A DNA stretch of 52,250 nucleotides from Irpex lacteus (GCA_001986395.2 MQVO02000080.1:1-52250), one strand, 5' to 3'; shown: positions 23,301 through 33,570, counted from the first letter of the stretch. Numbers and translations: made by a program. Notes: generated by a model from the letters alone, not told the origin.

Positions 23301-24539
23301 GCACGCCTAGACCTCGAACTTCACCAAGTCGACGTCGTTGGAGCCTACCTCAACTCCCCTCTCGAGGAAGACATCTACATGCGCCAAGCGCCTGGCTACG
23401 AAGATGGCTCTACCCGCGTCTACAAGCTCAAGAAAGCACTCTACGGACTCAAGCAAGCCGGACGAGCATGGAGAATGGAACTCGACCGCGTGCTCTACCA
23501 AGCCCTCGGCTTCACGCGTTCTCAGGCCGACCCATGTGTCTACTACAAGCGCACTGGATCTGACCTCATCATGATCGGTACGCACGTGGACGACAGCTTA
23601 ATCTTGTCTAACAAGATCGATCACGTCAAACGCCTCAAGTCCGAACTCAGCAGCTATTTCGAGATCACCGACCTTGGAGAAGCCACGCTATTCGTCGGTA
23701 TCCAGATCCTTCGAAACCGACAGGCCCATACCATCACTATCGACCAAACTCACTATGTCGACGTCGTTCTCGAACGTTTTGGCATGGAATCCTGCAACCC
23801 CGTCTCTACTCCGCTCGACCCGAATCAAGCTTTGATCCCAGCTGTCAACGATGCCGAACTCGTACCCGACGTACCCTTCCAGGCCCTCATAGGTTCCCTC
23901 ATGTACGCCGCCGTTGGTACTCGTCCCGACATCGCATACGCCGTCCAGTCCCTCAGCCAGTTCAACGCTGCTCACACCGACCTCCACTGGGTCGCAGCCA
24001 AGCACGTCCTTCGCTATCTCAAGGGGACTCGATCATTCGCTCTCACCTATGGCGATAACTCGGATCTAATCATATCAGGGTTCAGCGATGCTGATTGGGC
24101 GCAGAACCGGGCCGACCGCCGTTCCATCTCAGGCTACGTCTTCCAACTCGCTGGAGGAACTGTCAGCTGGAGTTCCAAGAAGCAAACCTCCGTCGCGCTG
24201 TCAACTATGGAAGCTGAGTACGTCGCTCTCGCTCACGCTGCCAAGGAAGCCATCTGGTTCCGTTCGCTCCTCACCGACTTAGGTTTCCCTCCTTCTGGGC
24301 CCACCATCCTTGCCACAGACAACCTCGCCGCTATCGCATTCACTCGTGATCACCAATTCCACGCTCGATCAAAACACATCGACATGCGCCATCACTTCGT
24401 TCGCGAACGCGTCATGGAAGGTACTATCCTCGTACCGCATTGCTCATCCGCGGAGAACCGTGCCGACATCCTCACCAAGTCCCTCGCACGTGTCTCCCAT
24501 CAAAAACAACTCGCGCGACTTAACCTCGCTGCTCGTTGA
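20334..24539 (+). CDS. Copia Gag-Pol polyprotein
   Basis: This is a single 1401-aa ORF. The ATG at 20334 lies in an excellent context, GCCGCCACCATGT. Domains in order: Gag from about aa 10 (ENYMPWRVQISDILTD); zinc knuckle CHGCGKEGHIKPEC near aa 218; a Lys/Gly-rich and then acidic linker; aspartic protease with DTGST at aa 309; GAG pre-integrase WHCTLGHVN...CETC; integrase with D503, D566 and E602 (DX35E spacing); a Pro/Thr-rich linker; RT of the RVT_2 type (VGCRWVFAIKRD, HQVDVVGAYLNS, YGLKQAGRAW) with the catalytic box HVDD at aa 1084-1087; and RNase H (WSSKKQTSVALSTMEAEY, ARSKHIDMRHHF). The usual YVDD tyrosine is histidine here. Protease-IN-RT-RH order is diagnostic of copia/Pseudoviridae. 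The TGA stop adjoins the polypurine tract. Confidence 0.97.
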   Translation: MSAAVESTSGSYRIDPLRGAENYMPWRVQISDILTDVGLWEYVTGELKKPTEKAEAADWVKKDRKALTMIRLRVSNSMITHVLSATTSKEAFDSLSHVFNNEGTVALITLRRRFMRYTIAEGADLEEEIRKIKGLWQEINLIQTSAISDTELATVILTALPSSWDSLISSITLDDKLTSAALTGRILQEEGRRKDRTDSETALYANTGRSKFRSGVFCHGCGKEGHIKPECDDKEDKGKEKARGRKSGGNRGRGKGKDGKGGKDKGKKEYAHAADEEDEDDEPEEYAFHAETGIEEAYLSTQSGAWLGDTGSTSHIVSDKSLFINFTPVPGAIHGVGNCESLGRGDVRIAFVTDEGTVPVVLKDALYAPSMKFNLISLGRLTSGGLSYEGTGSNLFIRKGSKLIGRGIKSGYLYQISVQSPSAIALAATGRSWFDWHCTLGHVNIGQLREMHRDGLVAGMDVDQSSDPNFLCETCIQAKHSRAPVPRKTSQEISEIGELVYSDIWGPATTPSIHGNKYMITFTDAASRFTWVRYIKERDQATAKLEEIDSLLETQFNCRLRKLRVDNAKEYTLGAMKPYVEKRGILLEPTTPYTPEYNGVSERLNRTLVEHGRAMLLAHDFPKYLWEDATEYAAYLKNRCPTRALQHTTPYEFIHKKKPDVSRLHEFGSDCWVRLNIRTSKLDAQSIKRKFVGIKEGTTGYKYYVPESRKVLTSREVIFPRHSGIDAPIPDVTTSGLEGESDSTLSTAPPPPTTPSTKTPSTPATRDIWSTPQTSIKPSPNATPLPPSPSTPVKSKPEIVTPPAPSRPRRSSRVDYFKLNDGTQKPLRSLTGKLTAKPKSRASSIAENAPPPVTNPSVQGEIASGHDLTDNDHEPTAHFTFAAADFDNPQTLAEVKSRSDWPQWKQAMDKEMGQLDKLGTYTVESLPQGRRAVGCRWVFAIKRDSNGNVIKYKARLVAQGFSQIPGQDFFATHAPVIRLETFRTLVAIAARLDLELHQVDVVGAYLNSPLEEDIYMRQAPGYEDGSTRVYKLKKALYGLKQAGRAWRMELDRVLYQALGFTRSQADPCVYYKRTGSDLIMIGTHVDDSLILSNKIDHVKRLKSELSSYFEITDLGEATLFVGIQILRNRQAHTITIDQTHYVDVVLERFGMESCNPVSTPLDPNQALIPAVNDAELVPDVPFQALIGSLMYAAVGTRPDIAYAVQSLSQFNAAHTDLHWVAAKHVLRYLKGTRSFALTYGDNSDLIISGFSDADWAQNRADRRSISGYVFQLAGGTVSWSSKKQTSVALSTMEAEYVALAHAAKEAIWFRSLLTDLGFPPSGPTILATDNLAAIAFTRDHQFHARSKHIDMRHHFVRERVMEGTILVPHCSSAENRADILTKSLARVSHQKQLARLNLAAR

Positions 24540-24546
24540 GGGGGAG
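24537..24546 (+). promoter_or_regulatory. Polypurine tract of the copia element
   Basis: The purine run GAGGGGGAG lies immediately before the 3' LTR (TGTTG at 24547) and overlaps the TGA stop codon of gag-pol. It is the expected primer site for plus-strand DNA synthesis. Confidence 0.8.
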
Positions 24547-24964
24547 TGTTGTAATCCTTGGCGTCACCTGTCTCCGACATCGCCGAAGGCCTCGACCATA
24601 CCGGCAACCCGGTACTCGTCTTTACCGACGCTTGATGCGTATCCCCCGACGCATCCACATGGCCTCTGCCCGCCTCGATTCAACTCGAAGGCCTATTTCT
24701 CTTTAGATTCCGTTTGTTAAGTGTTTCACCTTTCGATCTTAATTGTACATGTTATGTTCTCTTTCCTTATACATGTATCCCGCGGTTCGTACGCTTTGTA
24801 ATGCTTTCCGTTGAAAATCCGGTGTATAAAAATTATGACTTCCTATTGTAGTAATTACTCCTGTAACTACTCGTATAAAAGTACATGTAACTTGTCGTTC
24901 AATTTATCATCTTCATCACTCGTATTATCTCGTTTGTGCGCTCAGATCCCTCCAACTTACAAAA
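24547..24964 (+). repeat. 3' LTR of the copia element
   Basis: It is 418 bp, same length and apparently identical sequence as 19739-20156, followed by the TACCG target duplication at 24965-24969. Confidence 0.95.
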
Positions 24965-24969
24965 TACCG

Positions 24970-25853
24970 CAGAGGAAATCTATGGGTCGTGCAGGACACA
25001 GAATTGGAGAAGCAAATAAGGGACCGCGAAGTCATGGACGTATACGTACCACATCCCCAGAATCGGTACAGAGCCTCGTCTTTATTCTTGGTGTCTTTGT
25101 GAATATATCACGGCAGGATGAGAAGAAGTTGAACGAGGGAGTGAGAAGGGTCAAGGGAGAAGTAGTGTCCCGCTGCCGAGGTAATACACCCTCGGTCCGA
25201 ACTCCCGAGACTCAAAAGCTCTCGCCACGACCACCATCTAACATTGACATCAACTTGAGAAACCTTCCCCACCGTCGAAACTACTTGCATATTACCGCCG
25301 GTATCTCGGATGTAGGACCTCTCACTCGGACTGAGACAGGCAACCGTCGACTAACTGGTATTCCTATCATGCCCAGCAGAAAAGTTAACGTGTTGCGGCC
25401 TTCCCTAACTTTGCAGGTGCGTGTCTTCTACTACCCATACGTCGAGAGGTAACTGACTTGTCACAGCTCTTCTAAAAGTCTCAAAGTCATGTCTTACGAC
25501 CTCTGCGCGTCGACTGTCCCCCAAACTAGCGCATTTGGTGCGTCGCGACGATAGCATATAGGCAGAGCTTGAGAACCTACCGTATTCAAAAAGAAAACGA
25601 ATCAACCTCGTACATGAGCATGAATCTTACATGGAAATCTCCGAGAAATGCAGAATACTGACTCTCAATATTCTGAATGTCAGGACCTATACGGCGTGCA
25701 TTAACCACGTGCATCCAGTGAGATACCCAACACGCTGTGTATCTGACCTCAAGAATGGTACGTTGACTTTCTCTTCCTCTCTTTTACCATCTCTCGATAT
25801 CAATACACCCTTCTCCTAGGTTGCGAAGTTGCTCTTTCAATAGCCCTTTGCTC
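24970..25853. other. Region between the copia element and DUF6535 copy 2
   Basis: There is no gene on the plus strand. The minus strand carries the right-hand fragments of the candidate split gene (to about 25560). The last 250 bases should contain the promoter of the 25854 gene; they include a pyrimidine-rich stretch (25765-25820), common near fungal start sites. Confidence 0.35.
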
Positions 25854-28800
25854 ATGTCCTCCGTTGGTCAAGCCGGTCCCCGTGCGGTTTCTAGTCCTAA
25901 CGGGGAACACGTGGTCCACAGTGCGGGTGACAGCGGCAGTAAGTCGCAATGCGTTGCGAATAATGAGCGAAGGGACGACGTGCACGCAGAGCGAAGCAGC
26001 CCACCGGCGCATGCAACTCGCCAAGCGATCAGTGACAGCAGACGCGCCCCCTCCCCGACCGTATTCAAGGCGGCTTCCGACAGTACGAGCACAGTTCTAC
26101 CTCGATCGGCTGGGCAGCCTCATGTGGAAGGACGGCCCCAAGATTACACTGTCAACTCCGCAGAGCTTAGACAACACGATTCTGACTCCTCCGTCCTCGA
26201 GAATGCTCCTCCCATTGCTTGTACTGATCGTCTTCAGCAAGTAGCAGCCTTGCTTACTCAGGCCGCTGCCCTTCTTTCTGACAACAGTCGTGTACACGCC
26301 TGCTGCATGCATCCCCCTCAGTGTCTCAAGTCCCAACATGGAGGCACTCCACATCCTCCCTTCAATTCAACGATGACCGCTGTCGCCGAAGGCGATCCGA
26401 GTCGTCTCGTCTCGGTCAGCCAGCCCGTAGTATCTGACCGAGCTGAACTAGACGATGCTGGAAACCCATGCGCACCAGGTAGTCAGAACACCCTCGAGTC
26501 CGACGATGCTCGTCAGAGCACAGGACAATCCATGGTCGGAGTATTGACTGCGGCGCTGGGTCAGCCAACTGGCTGGGCTGCGATCGAGAAGGCCATGAAG
26601 GACTTCGATAGAGAAGAAATCGGGGCATATAAAGAGGATATTGACTCTTTACTGACCTTTGTGAGTAATGCCACCGTCGATGGTCATCCTGTTCTTCTCA
26701 CTGACTCCAACGTTATTGCATTGTGCAGACTGGTTTGTATTCAGCTGTTCTTACCGCTTTCGTCATCATTTCCTATCCAATGCTACAAGAAGACACCCCG
26801 GGCGAAACGCTTCAGGTCCTTCGCGTCATGGCAAATCAGTCCACAGATCCCACATCCACCATCTCCCCTCCTTTCCAGCCTTCCGTCGCCGCCATTCGCA
26901 TCAACATCTTATGGTTCTCCAGTCTCGTGATCAGTTTGGCCACCGCGTCCTTTGCAATCCTCGTCAAGCAGTGGTTGCGAGCATATATGGCCTTCGCTAC
27001 CGCTTCACCGCAAGGGCAGCTGCGTATCCGCCACTTTCGCAGAGCACAGCTGAAAGCCTGGAGAGTGTTCGGGATTGCATCTATGCTACCGCTGTTGATA
27101 CAGATCTCCTTGGCACTATTCTTCGCGGGTCTCTGTATATTCACCGTCGATGTTCATCCCACCATTGGCCATACCACACTTCCTCTTGTCAGCGCTTGGG
27201 CATTCCTCTTCGTTACAGTGACCATATCTCCGGCATTCACCGCAGGTTGCCCGTACAAGACGCCTGCTCTGGCAGGCTTCACAAATATCTTTCGCGCCCA
27301 TGTTCATCCCTTCCTTTTCGGTGTCATCGTGAAGTACGCTCTCATGGGAATCGTTGTCCTTCTGGTTTTGGTCCCTTGGGCCGCATGCATTCTCGTAGGC
27401 GTGCTTAGTGGCGATGAAGGCTGCCTGATAATCGGCAGCATGCCCGCAGGAGCTGCATGGGAGGCCCTAGATTACCTACTATCCGGTAAACTAAAGGGGG
27501 AGGCGGATAAGCTGAAGGATGCGCAAGACGACCTGGAGATCCTAATCTCTGCCGACGCACTACAGGCAGATGACCGTCTTCTTGAATCTACTATTCAACG
27601 GGCCCTAGAAGAAAGCGATGGAGACTGGATCCAGATGACGCGTTTCGCGATGCGCATTATTGGCAATCGTACGCCTCTGGCAGAAGATAAGATACACCCA
27701 ATAAACGTCCTTGACAGCTATCATTCTCTTCCGCCCACTGTTCGAAAAGCCGTCGGTGATATATTCAAGTTCCATGTCATACCGAAGATGAATATCGGAA
27801 TAAGTGGCGAGGTCCTCCCCAGACCGGGCTCATGGGAGCACGGGCCACTGGGCGTGTGGATGTTCTGTGTCTGCGCAGATATGAACGATAGCTGTACAAG
27901 AGCTTTGGTTCTCTCTTCGCTCTGTAACCGGGAGTGGTTCATCAAGGCCATTCTTGACAACCTGAGGGATGGAGGCTTCAACCACAGTCGATGGCAGCTC
28001 AAGTATGTACGCATGGAGGTGCTGATATTTGCGACGTGTTCAAGCATTTTGATGCGCAAGTGGGATCTCAGGGATCGCTTTAATAGGCTTACAGGCGTGA
28101 AGGATGCGATACTTCACGGCCTAGTATCCCAATGGGCCTGGGTGTCGTTACCACTCCAAGGCTTCAAATCGCAGATTGCTAAGGAGGCCGCAAGCGTCTT
28201 GGCGTACCAGCTGGACCTCGCAAGCACGGACTTTCATTCTTTGCAATCATTCCATACCTTTGACCTGATATACGACCTCACGCGGGTTACAACTTTATTA
28301 TATCGCATATCCGGTGGTTATCCCGATAGCATGATCACTATCGGTGACCGCAAGGAGATGCTCTTACAAAGCACGATCAAACAACTACTTCGGTGGCAGG
28401 GCAAAGATATATCTCGGGTCAAAGAAGTCTTCCGCCTCGGTCTTAACCTACCCTTTGAGTCCATTTATCAAGTTGTAGAAGCTGTGTACGAAGGTGGTGG
28501 TGGTACGTCTCTATATTTCTATAATGGATCAGTGACTCGGAGACTAGACACACTTGCGTTTCAGATCTGAAAACCGTGATACATGGCATCGCAGAAGACG
28601 GAGCGGACTCACGACAGCGAGATGATATGGATTCCATTTGCATTCTCAAGGCCTCTCTACTCTCGCTCAAGTTTATGTTTGGTGGATTTGAAGTGTACTC
28701 CGGGAGCGACTGGTCCTCCAAAGACATCGAACATTGGAGAAGCACTCTCACCCTGCTCGCAAATCGATATCTTAGTACCTCCAAGAGTCGTAACAGTGAA

Positions 28801-29100
28801 CGGTCTCTGTTGGACAGCTCCCTGTCCAAGGTAGAATCAAAGCTCGCGAATCTCGCCTGGAGTGAAATATCCCCCCGAGCTCATCTTGCGGTTGCATCCG
28901 CAATCTCGGATCCGTTTTATTTCATGCTATGGAAGGCAGCTGGAGGGAGAGGATCTACTACGCTCCTCAGTCATACCCAGAAGGCGCTACTGGAAGCCAT
29001 GTCGGAAGAGCAACAAGAGGTCATTCGTGCCGATGGGCAAAAAGCGATTGAGACGTATCAGAATAGTCGCGGTGGACATCACGCAGCTGCAGCTCATTGA
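25854..29100 (+). CDS. DUF6535 domain membrane protein (copy 2)
   Basis: Exons 25854-26660, 26729-28502 and 28565-29100 give 1038 aa. Introns are 26661-26728 (gtgagt...gtgcag) and 28503-28564 (gtacgt...ttcag). I chose the ATG at 25854, the second in-frame ATG. The first 240 residues are Ser/Ala-rich and unconserved-looking. The DUF6535 domain follows: GWAAIEKAMKDFDREEIGAY, KEDIDSLLTF, then after the intron TGLYSAVLTAFVIISY, INILWFSSLVISLATASFAI, LVKQWLR, RIRHFRRAQLKAWRVFGIAS and LFFAGLCIFTVDVH. Four to six transmembrane segments are visible, including one near YALMGIVVLLVLVPWAACIL. The first intron sits at the same place (after LLxF) as in copy 1. The C-terminal 700 residues look helical and soluble, with no recognised motif. 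It ends in a GGHHAAAAH tail. The role of the family is unknown. Confidence 0.88.
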
Positions 29101-29401
29101 GGAGAGTAGTATCGGCCAGCGAGGTTGTACATAGTCTATGGAGGTGACGGTATGTTACGCTCTGTTGACGGTCAGGATGTTCCCCATCCTTGAGCACGGC
29201 GAATAGCAAGAGCGTAGGAGGTCACGATGGATCTGCGACTGCATGTGGTTTTGTTCGCTGTGTGCCGCACCCAATCTGTCACGCTAGCGTGTGATTCATC
29301 GTATGCCTTGGCGTAGCTAATGTACACTTCATTTTCGTTCGCAGTATTATACAACTTCAAGGATTCTGCGCGTATCTTCCGGATTATGGTATCTCCCCGA
29401 T
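29101..29401. other. Convergent intergenic stretch
   Basis: About 300 bases between the stop of DUF6535 copy 2 (+) and the stop of the small hydrophilic gene (-). It should hold both 3' ends. No coding signal or clear hairpin was seen. Confidence 0.4.
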
Positions 29402-30069
29402 TTACTCGACCTCTGGATTGATCCCATCTCGCCTTCTCAAATCGTCCGCTGTGCCAAACTGATCTGTTCCTTGCAGTCCCCTCTTGCGATGAGAATGACC
29501 GTCGTGATGGAGCTCAGCGCTGGTCTGGCCACCCCATGGCTTTCCGAGACCGGCGTGGACCTCTTGTGAGGTCGCACCAGTGAGGGTGTCAGCCGCGGAC
29601 GTAGGCGTCGCGAAGGGATCGCGGTCAATCACCGTCCGTGAATCGGGAGCGGCGGGTTGCGGCTGTGGTTGTGATGAGACAGTGGTGAGGCCGTCGCCCC
29701 AAGAACCTTGTTCTAAAACACAGTTCGCATCACCACTGCTGGATGTGGAGCATGAATATAACTTACCTGCTGGAGCTGTGGCTTGGTTGATACCCCTAGG
29801 AGGGCGGTCGCGGCCAGTCGGAGGTGGAAGATGTTCATCAGCGCGGTTCACGCCAGAGGCATTACTTGAATCTGGTCCCTCTACACAGGACAATAATGGA
29901 TGAGCGTCGATATAATACAAGTGTACGGCCGAGACTTACCCTTCGGGAAGACAGACACGTAGCTGTGTCCGCTGGTAGCCTGGTCAGCACCAGGAATACG
30001 GTTGACATTGGCGTCGGTGCCAACATAGTCGTTGTGGCGAGTATCAGTGACTTGGCGTTGCTGAGACAT
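29402..30069 (-). CDS. Small hydrophilic hypothetical protein, three exons
   Basis: Exons 30069-29940, 29880-29767 and 29712-29402 with introns of 59 and 54 nt (gtaagt...gtgtag and gtaagt...ttttag) give 184 aa in frame. The protein is strongly hydrophilic and lacks any membrane segment or signal peptide. It is rich in Asp, Gln, Pro, Thr and Gly, with a QPQPQPAAPD stretch. The C-terminal part, LGKPWGGQTSAELHHDGHSH followed by RKRGLQGTDQFG, is the most structured-looking piece. I have the impression that a similar Gly-Lys-Pro...His-Asp-Gly...His-Arg-Lys motif occurs in other mushroom hypothetical proteins, but cannot verify it. The composition suggests an intrinsically disordered protein, possibly stress-related; this is speculation. 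Confidence 0.65.
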
Positions 30070-30540
30070 AATAGTGGATTCTGGTGTCGTATAAAAGAGT
30101 TGAGTGTGTCAGTCGTTCGTAGTCGTGGCAGTCGATGATGAAGCTCTCCCCCTCATCGTCGAGGGTTTATATATCCATATACCATCGCCTCGCGAAGTCT
30201 CTGGAGGAGCCAACGGAGCGAGTGTTCCACCTTGCATGTGCATGACGTCATCGTGTCATTATCCTGCACCTTCAAGTTTCTGCTAGGCCGGCGCCTGTAA
30301 AGCAGTACTTGCTATGTGTTTTACCGCTCCTTGCCGTCGAGCTCGCCGAGCTCCAACTGGAGCTCAAGTGAGCCCCGAAAACCGAAACTTGAGGTCTAGA
30401 TGTGGCCGTCGTCATGCATCTTTGCGCTCATGAGCTGATCGTAAGACTGCATGTCATAATATCCAAAATATCACATAACCCGAGGAAAAATGCAGACCTT
30501 AGAATACCCTGGATGTAACGTACAACTCACTCTACGTCCA
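30070..30540. promoter_or_regulatory. Upstream region of the 29402-30069 gene and 3' flank of the permease
   Basis: No coding signal. On the minus strand this should contain the promoter of the small gene; TATATAAAC (reverse of gtttatata at 30165-30173) is a reasonable TATA candidate about 100 bases upstream of its ATG. Confidence 0.4.
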
Positions 30541-33147
30541 CTATGATATAGGAACTTTCTTCATCACGTTCCTGGATACCCCATCCTCTTGTACAACCCT
30601 CTCTCGTACAATCTTATATCCTCCTCGTCGAGGTAACCATCTAAAGCATACATACCAATAAATAGTTCCAATGAGTGCGATGACGAAACCTTCGGAGACG
30701 TGCAGCTGTGTAGGGAACGAGAGATACATCAGTAGAGGTTGAAGCTGGCGAACGAAGAAGGATGGTGTACCCAATATGGCAGATGCTCGTACGGCTTGAA
30801 AGCCGGTATGGGTGGGATCAACGGTGCGAACACCAGGAATATGTTCGACACGAAGAAAAACGCGATAACGGGGTACCAAGCATGAAACGGCGAGTTCCAC
30901 GCATACGACTTCGAGATTTCTGTTCCTGTAGTGCGTATAAGGAGAAGTCCACCGGAGACAAGGGTGTTGATGATTGACAGTGGGTATGAGGAAGCTGCGG
31001 ATAGGCGAGGCGTTATTATTAATGACGAAAGCTGAAACCTACTTTCGAAGATGCTTACCGTTGAGCATAAACAGATAGGCATCACCCGGTGGAATAGTGG
31101 TAACAAGGAGGGAAGTCATGAACCATTGAGAGAATAAACCAGCCATGGGCGCGTCGTATGGCTGATTGCTCGCGAAGAACGATGAGAACGGCAGGATGCC
31201 TTCTCGTCCAAGTTCTTGTATGACTACAACGATGGTCATTGTCAGGCCAGCTGGCATAGAGCAAAGGGTATACTTATCACACACCTCGACCTTGCGTGAA
31301 TATAACAGCCAACACGTTTCCCAGACTCGAGATCGCTACGATCAACCCCAAAATCTAAATACGCCCAGAAGTCAGCTATCACGTATCCATACATTTGCTC
31401 AGAACATCGGCTCACACGTTCGGTCCACAGTCCCCACAGCTTCCCAAAGAACAGCGCCGCGATGATCCTACCACTCCCCAGGATCTCCTGCTTGTCCACA
31501 ACCGCGTAGTATGCGATATTGACGAGCATATACACGAAGGTTATGGAAATCATAGCGAGAGGTGCGGCCAGCTTGATCGTTCGAACGGGATCACGTATCT
31601 CGGAGAGGGCGTAGTTCGCATTTGAATACCCGATGAAGGACCTAGACGAATATGTTAGGTGAGGAGACGAATATGTTGGTGAGGACAATGCTGGCGTGTT
31701 GGGTGCAACGATTATGCAACGTACCATATCACGCTGTATAACCCCGTAATGAAAGCGTTCGCCCCTCCGCTACCGCTCCCCTCCCACATCGTGCTCCACT
31801 TCAAGTTTTCCGGTGCCTAACACCATCCTTTTCAGCAATCGCTTTCTAGCTCTAGATTCTCGCTTCAGTTACATACCTTCTCGAGATGAAACCCAGGTAC
31901 ACCCAACAACACACCAACTCCGCTTATAGCAATAGCCAGCAGGACGAATAACTTCGTCGCGCCGAGGGCGTTCTGTACTCGGAGACCCCATTTGAGGTTC
32001 GTGCTGTGAAGGAGGAAGGCGAAGGTGATGCAAAGGAGGGAGACGACACGGGCTGCGACGGGGGAGGCTGGGCGCGTTGGGTAAATGGTGTGGAGAACGT
32101 CTGTGTGGTCGTGGATATAAACATCACTGAGTAGGGGATATTGGGATGGAGTGGAGGACGTACATTCTCCGAAAACTGTGCTTGATGCAGATTCCCAGCC
32201 CTGAGATTAAACAAGGATTTGTCAGGATTCGTACAATGTTGGATAGCATCGGCTGGAGGTTGCAACGTACGTTCAGTACCGAAAACGCCGCATACACGCA
32301 CAACATCAAGAACTTTGGACGTCTGAAGATAAAGTCTAAGTAATTCTTCTCGCCTCCACTCCTTGGAAGAGCCTGTATTCATGGTGATTCATGATGAGAG
32401 GCATACTCGCGATGTAAGAGGGTAACAGGAGAACATACAGTCCCGAGTTCGATGTAAACCGCAGTACCGCAAGCCGCGACTACGGCACCAAGGAGCCACA
32501 TGACCAATGACAGCCCGACGGAGCCTGAAGACCGTAAGATAACACTTGGAGTTGCGAATATGCTGGATGTATGCGCATATGCTCGTGAGTATAGTGTGTG
32601 AGTGGTTGGTATAGCTGGATGACGCACCCTGTTCCTATTACACGATTGAATATGAGGAAGGAGGAGCTGAACAGTCCTATCGAGCGCATACAGTCATGTC
32701 AGTAAGCATATAACTGGTGTACTAGAAGGGGAGGATAGAAGGCGTACCTAGTTGCCTCTTCTCATGTGGGATGTCGTCTCTCACAGAGTGTAGTGCATGG
32801 TAATCTGCAGCAGGAGAAGCCCTAAGCTATCAACATCCCAACTCGGTGATTATTCTGTGTAGTCATTACTCACCATGCCCATGTCCATGCCCCTCCTCCA
32901 CGTCCTTCCACACCGCCTCCAGACTGTCATCTTGTAGGTCGTCGTCGTCCAACTGCTCTGCCTCGATGACAGCTGTTTGCAAGGAGCCTTCCCCAGATGA
33001 ATACGACTTGAAACCGTTCCCATGCAGCCTACGCGACCTCGAACTGAGCAATGGCTCATCCTCTCGTACAGAGGAGATCTCGACGTCTTCAAGCTCACCG
33101 TCCAGCGTCGTCCGTGAGCTTGAGGCATGTCCTGCAGAATGCGACAT
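30541..33147 (-). CDS. Amino-acid permease, APC superfamily, methionine-permease (MUP) type
   Basis: There are 13 exons: 33147-32874, 32804-32748, 32676-32628, 32562-32439, 32372-32271, 32200-32164, 32100-31877, 31816-31725, 31641-31416, 31354-31285, 31223-31059, 30994-30771 and 30705-30541. All joins are in frame, giving 602 aa. The N-terminal 95 residues are cytosolic, acidic and Ser-rich, ending in GHGHGHG. The transporter core starts with LFSSSFLIFNRVIGTGIFAT, the unwound TM1 motif (GxG) of APC carriers. It continues with WLLGAVVAACGTAVYIELG, ALPRSGGEKNYLDFIFRRPK, the TM6 hallmark SFIGYSNANYALSEIRDPVR, and VVQELGREGILPF. About 12 transmembrane helices can be traced. The LPRSGGEKNYL and YSNANYxLSEI blocks are typical of fungal high-affinity methionine permeases and related LAT-type carriers. 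It should import neutral amino acids at the plasma membrane; methionine is inferred from the family. Confidence 0.9.
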
Positions 33148-33570
33148 GGTCGTCGCTCATCAAGGTGCGCTATATGCTAAGCTCTCGGGCTCTTGAAGCC
33201 CGACGCGGAGGCATTTGGACTAGATACGCTGCCGGCGGTAAGTACGGAGGTGATCGCGCAACAGGGACGCGAGAAGATGAGGCTATCGCGTCACACGATT
33301 CGTCGATTACTTTCTTGGGAAATAAACGTTAATAAACGTGAGAAACGTCCACCGAATAAAAGCCAATCTCACTGCAATCGACGCTCTCACACGTCGTCGG
33401 CACAGACACAGCACACGGACACACGTTTACATAATTCACTACGTCGCACAAAGGCAGGGTAGTTCACGACATCCAAACAAGATTATCGTTTTATTCCTTT
33501 GTACAGCTGTACGCGACGCGCATCATAATACAGTATAGTTTACGTTTCCTTCATCGTCTCTGTCAGGCTT
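33148..33570. promoter_or_regulatory. Permease promoter / cyclophilin 3' flank
   Basis: Both neighbours are on the minus strand, so this is the upstream region of the permease and the 3' end of the cyclophilin. No coding signal was seen. Confidence 0.4.

Larger units (their letters stand above)
19739..24964 (+). mobile_element. Complete Ty1/copia LTR retrotransposon
   Basis: The element is 5226 bp: two 418-bp LTRs, a tRNA primer site, a single gag-pol ORF and a polypurine tract. It is flanked by a perfect 5-bp target duplication, TACCG, at 19734-19738 and 24965-24969. Comparing the two LTRs base by base by eye I found no difference, which implies very recent insertion. The ORF is uninterrupted, so the copy is probably competent or was until recently. 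Confidence 0.95.
19215..25560 (-). pseudogene. Candidate minus-strand gene split by the copia insertion
   Basis: Left of the copia element, the minus strand holds coding-like segments with splice signals. These include IIYAYITNYVAYKPSSSPTE and SPTEAEARLRQSTDYRERGE, ending FELPTATHGREFYVCIRYGTAS with a stop at 19215; an intron near 19440-19505 and further donors near 19587 and 19652 precede them. Right of the element, the minus strand holds VSQVDVNVRWWSWRELLSLG and NKDEALYRFWGC followed by a gtacgt donor near 25050. Removing the element and one copy of its 5-bp duplication would bring these parts to within roughly 600 bases of one another. I could not build one uninterrupted frame, and I do not recognise the protein. 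The gene may have been degenerate before the insertion. The coordinates are the outer bounds of the fragments and include the element. Confidence 0.3.

Noticed and set aside
20399..24282. Many 60-150 aa open frames antisense to or out of frame with the copia gag-pol
   Set aside because: GC-rich coding sequence yields long shadow frames. None has motifs, and the sense ORF explains the whole interval.
24811..25452. 213-aa plus-strand ORF starting in the 3' LTR
   Set aside because: It begins in LTR sequence and runs into the flank without motif. The opposite strand carries better splice and coding signals.
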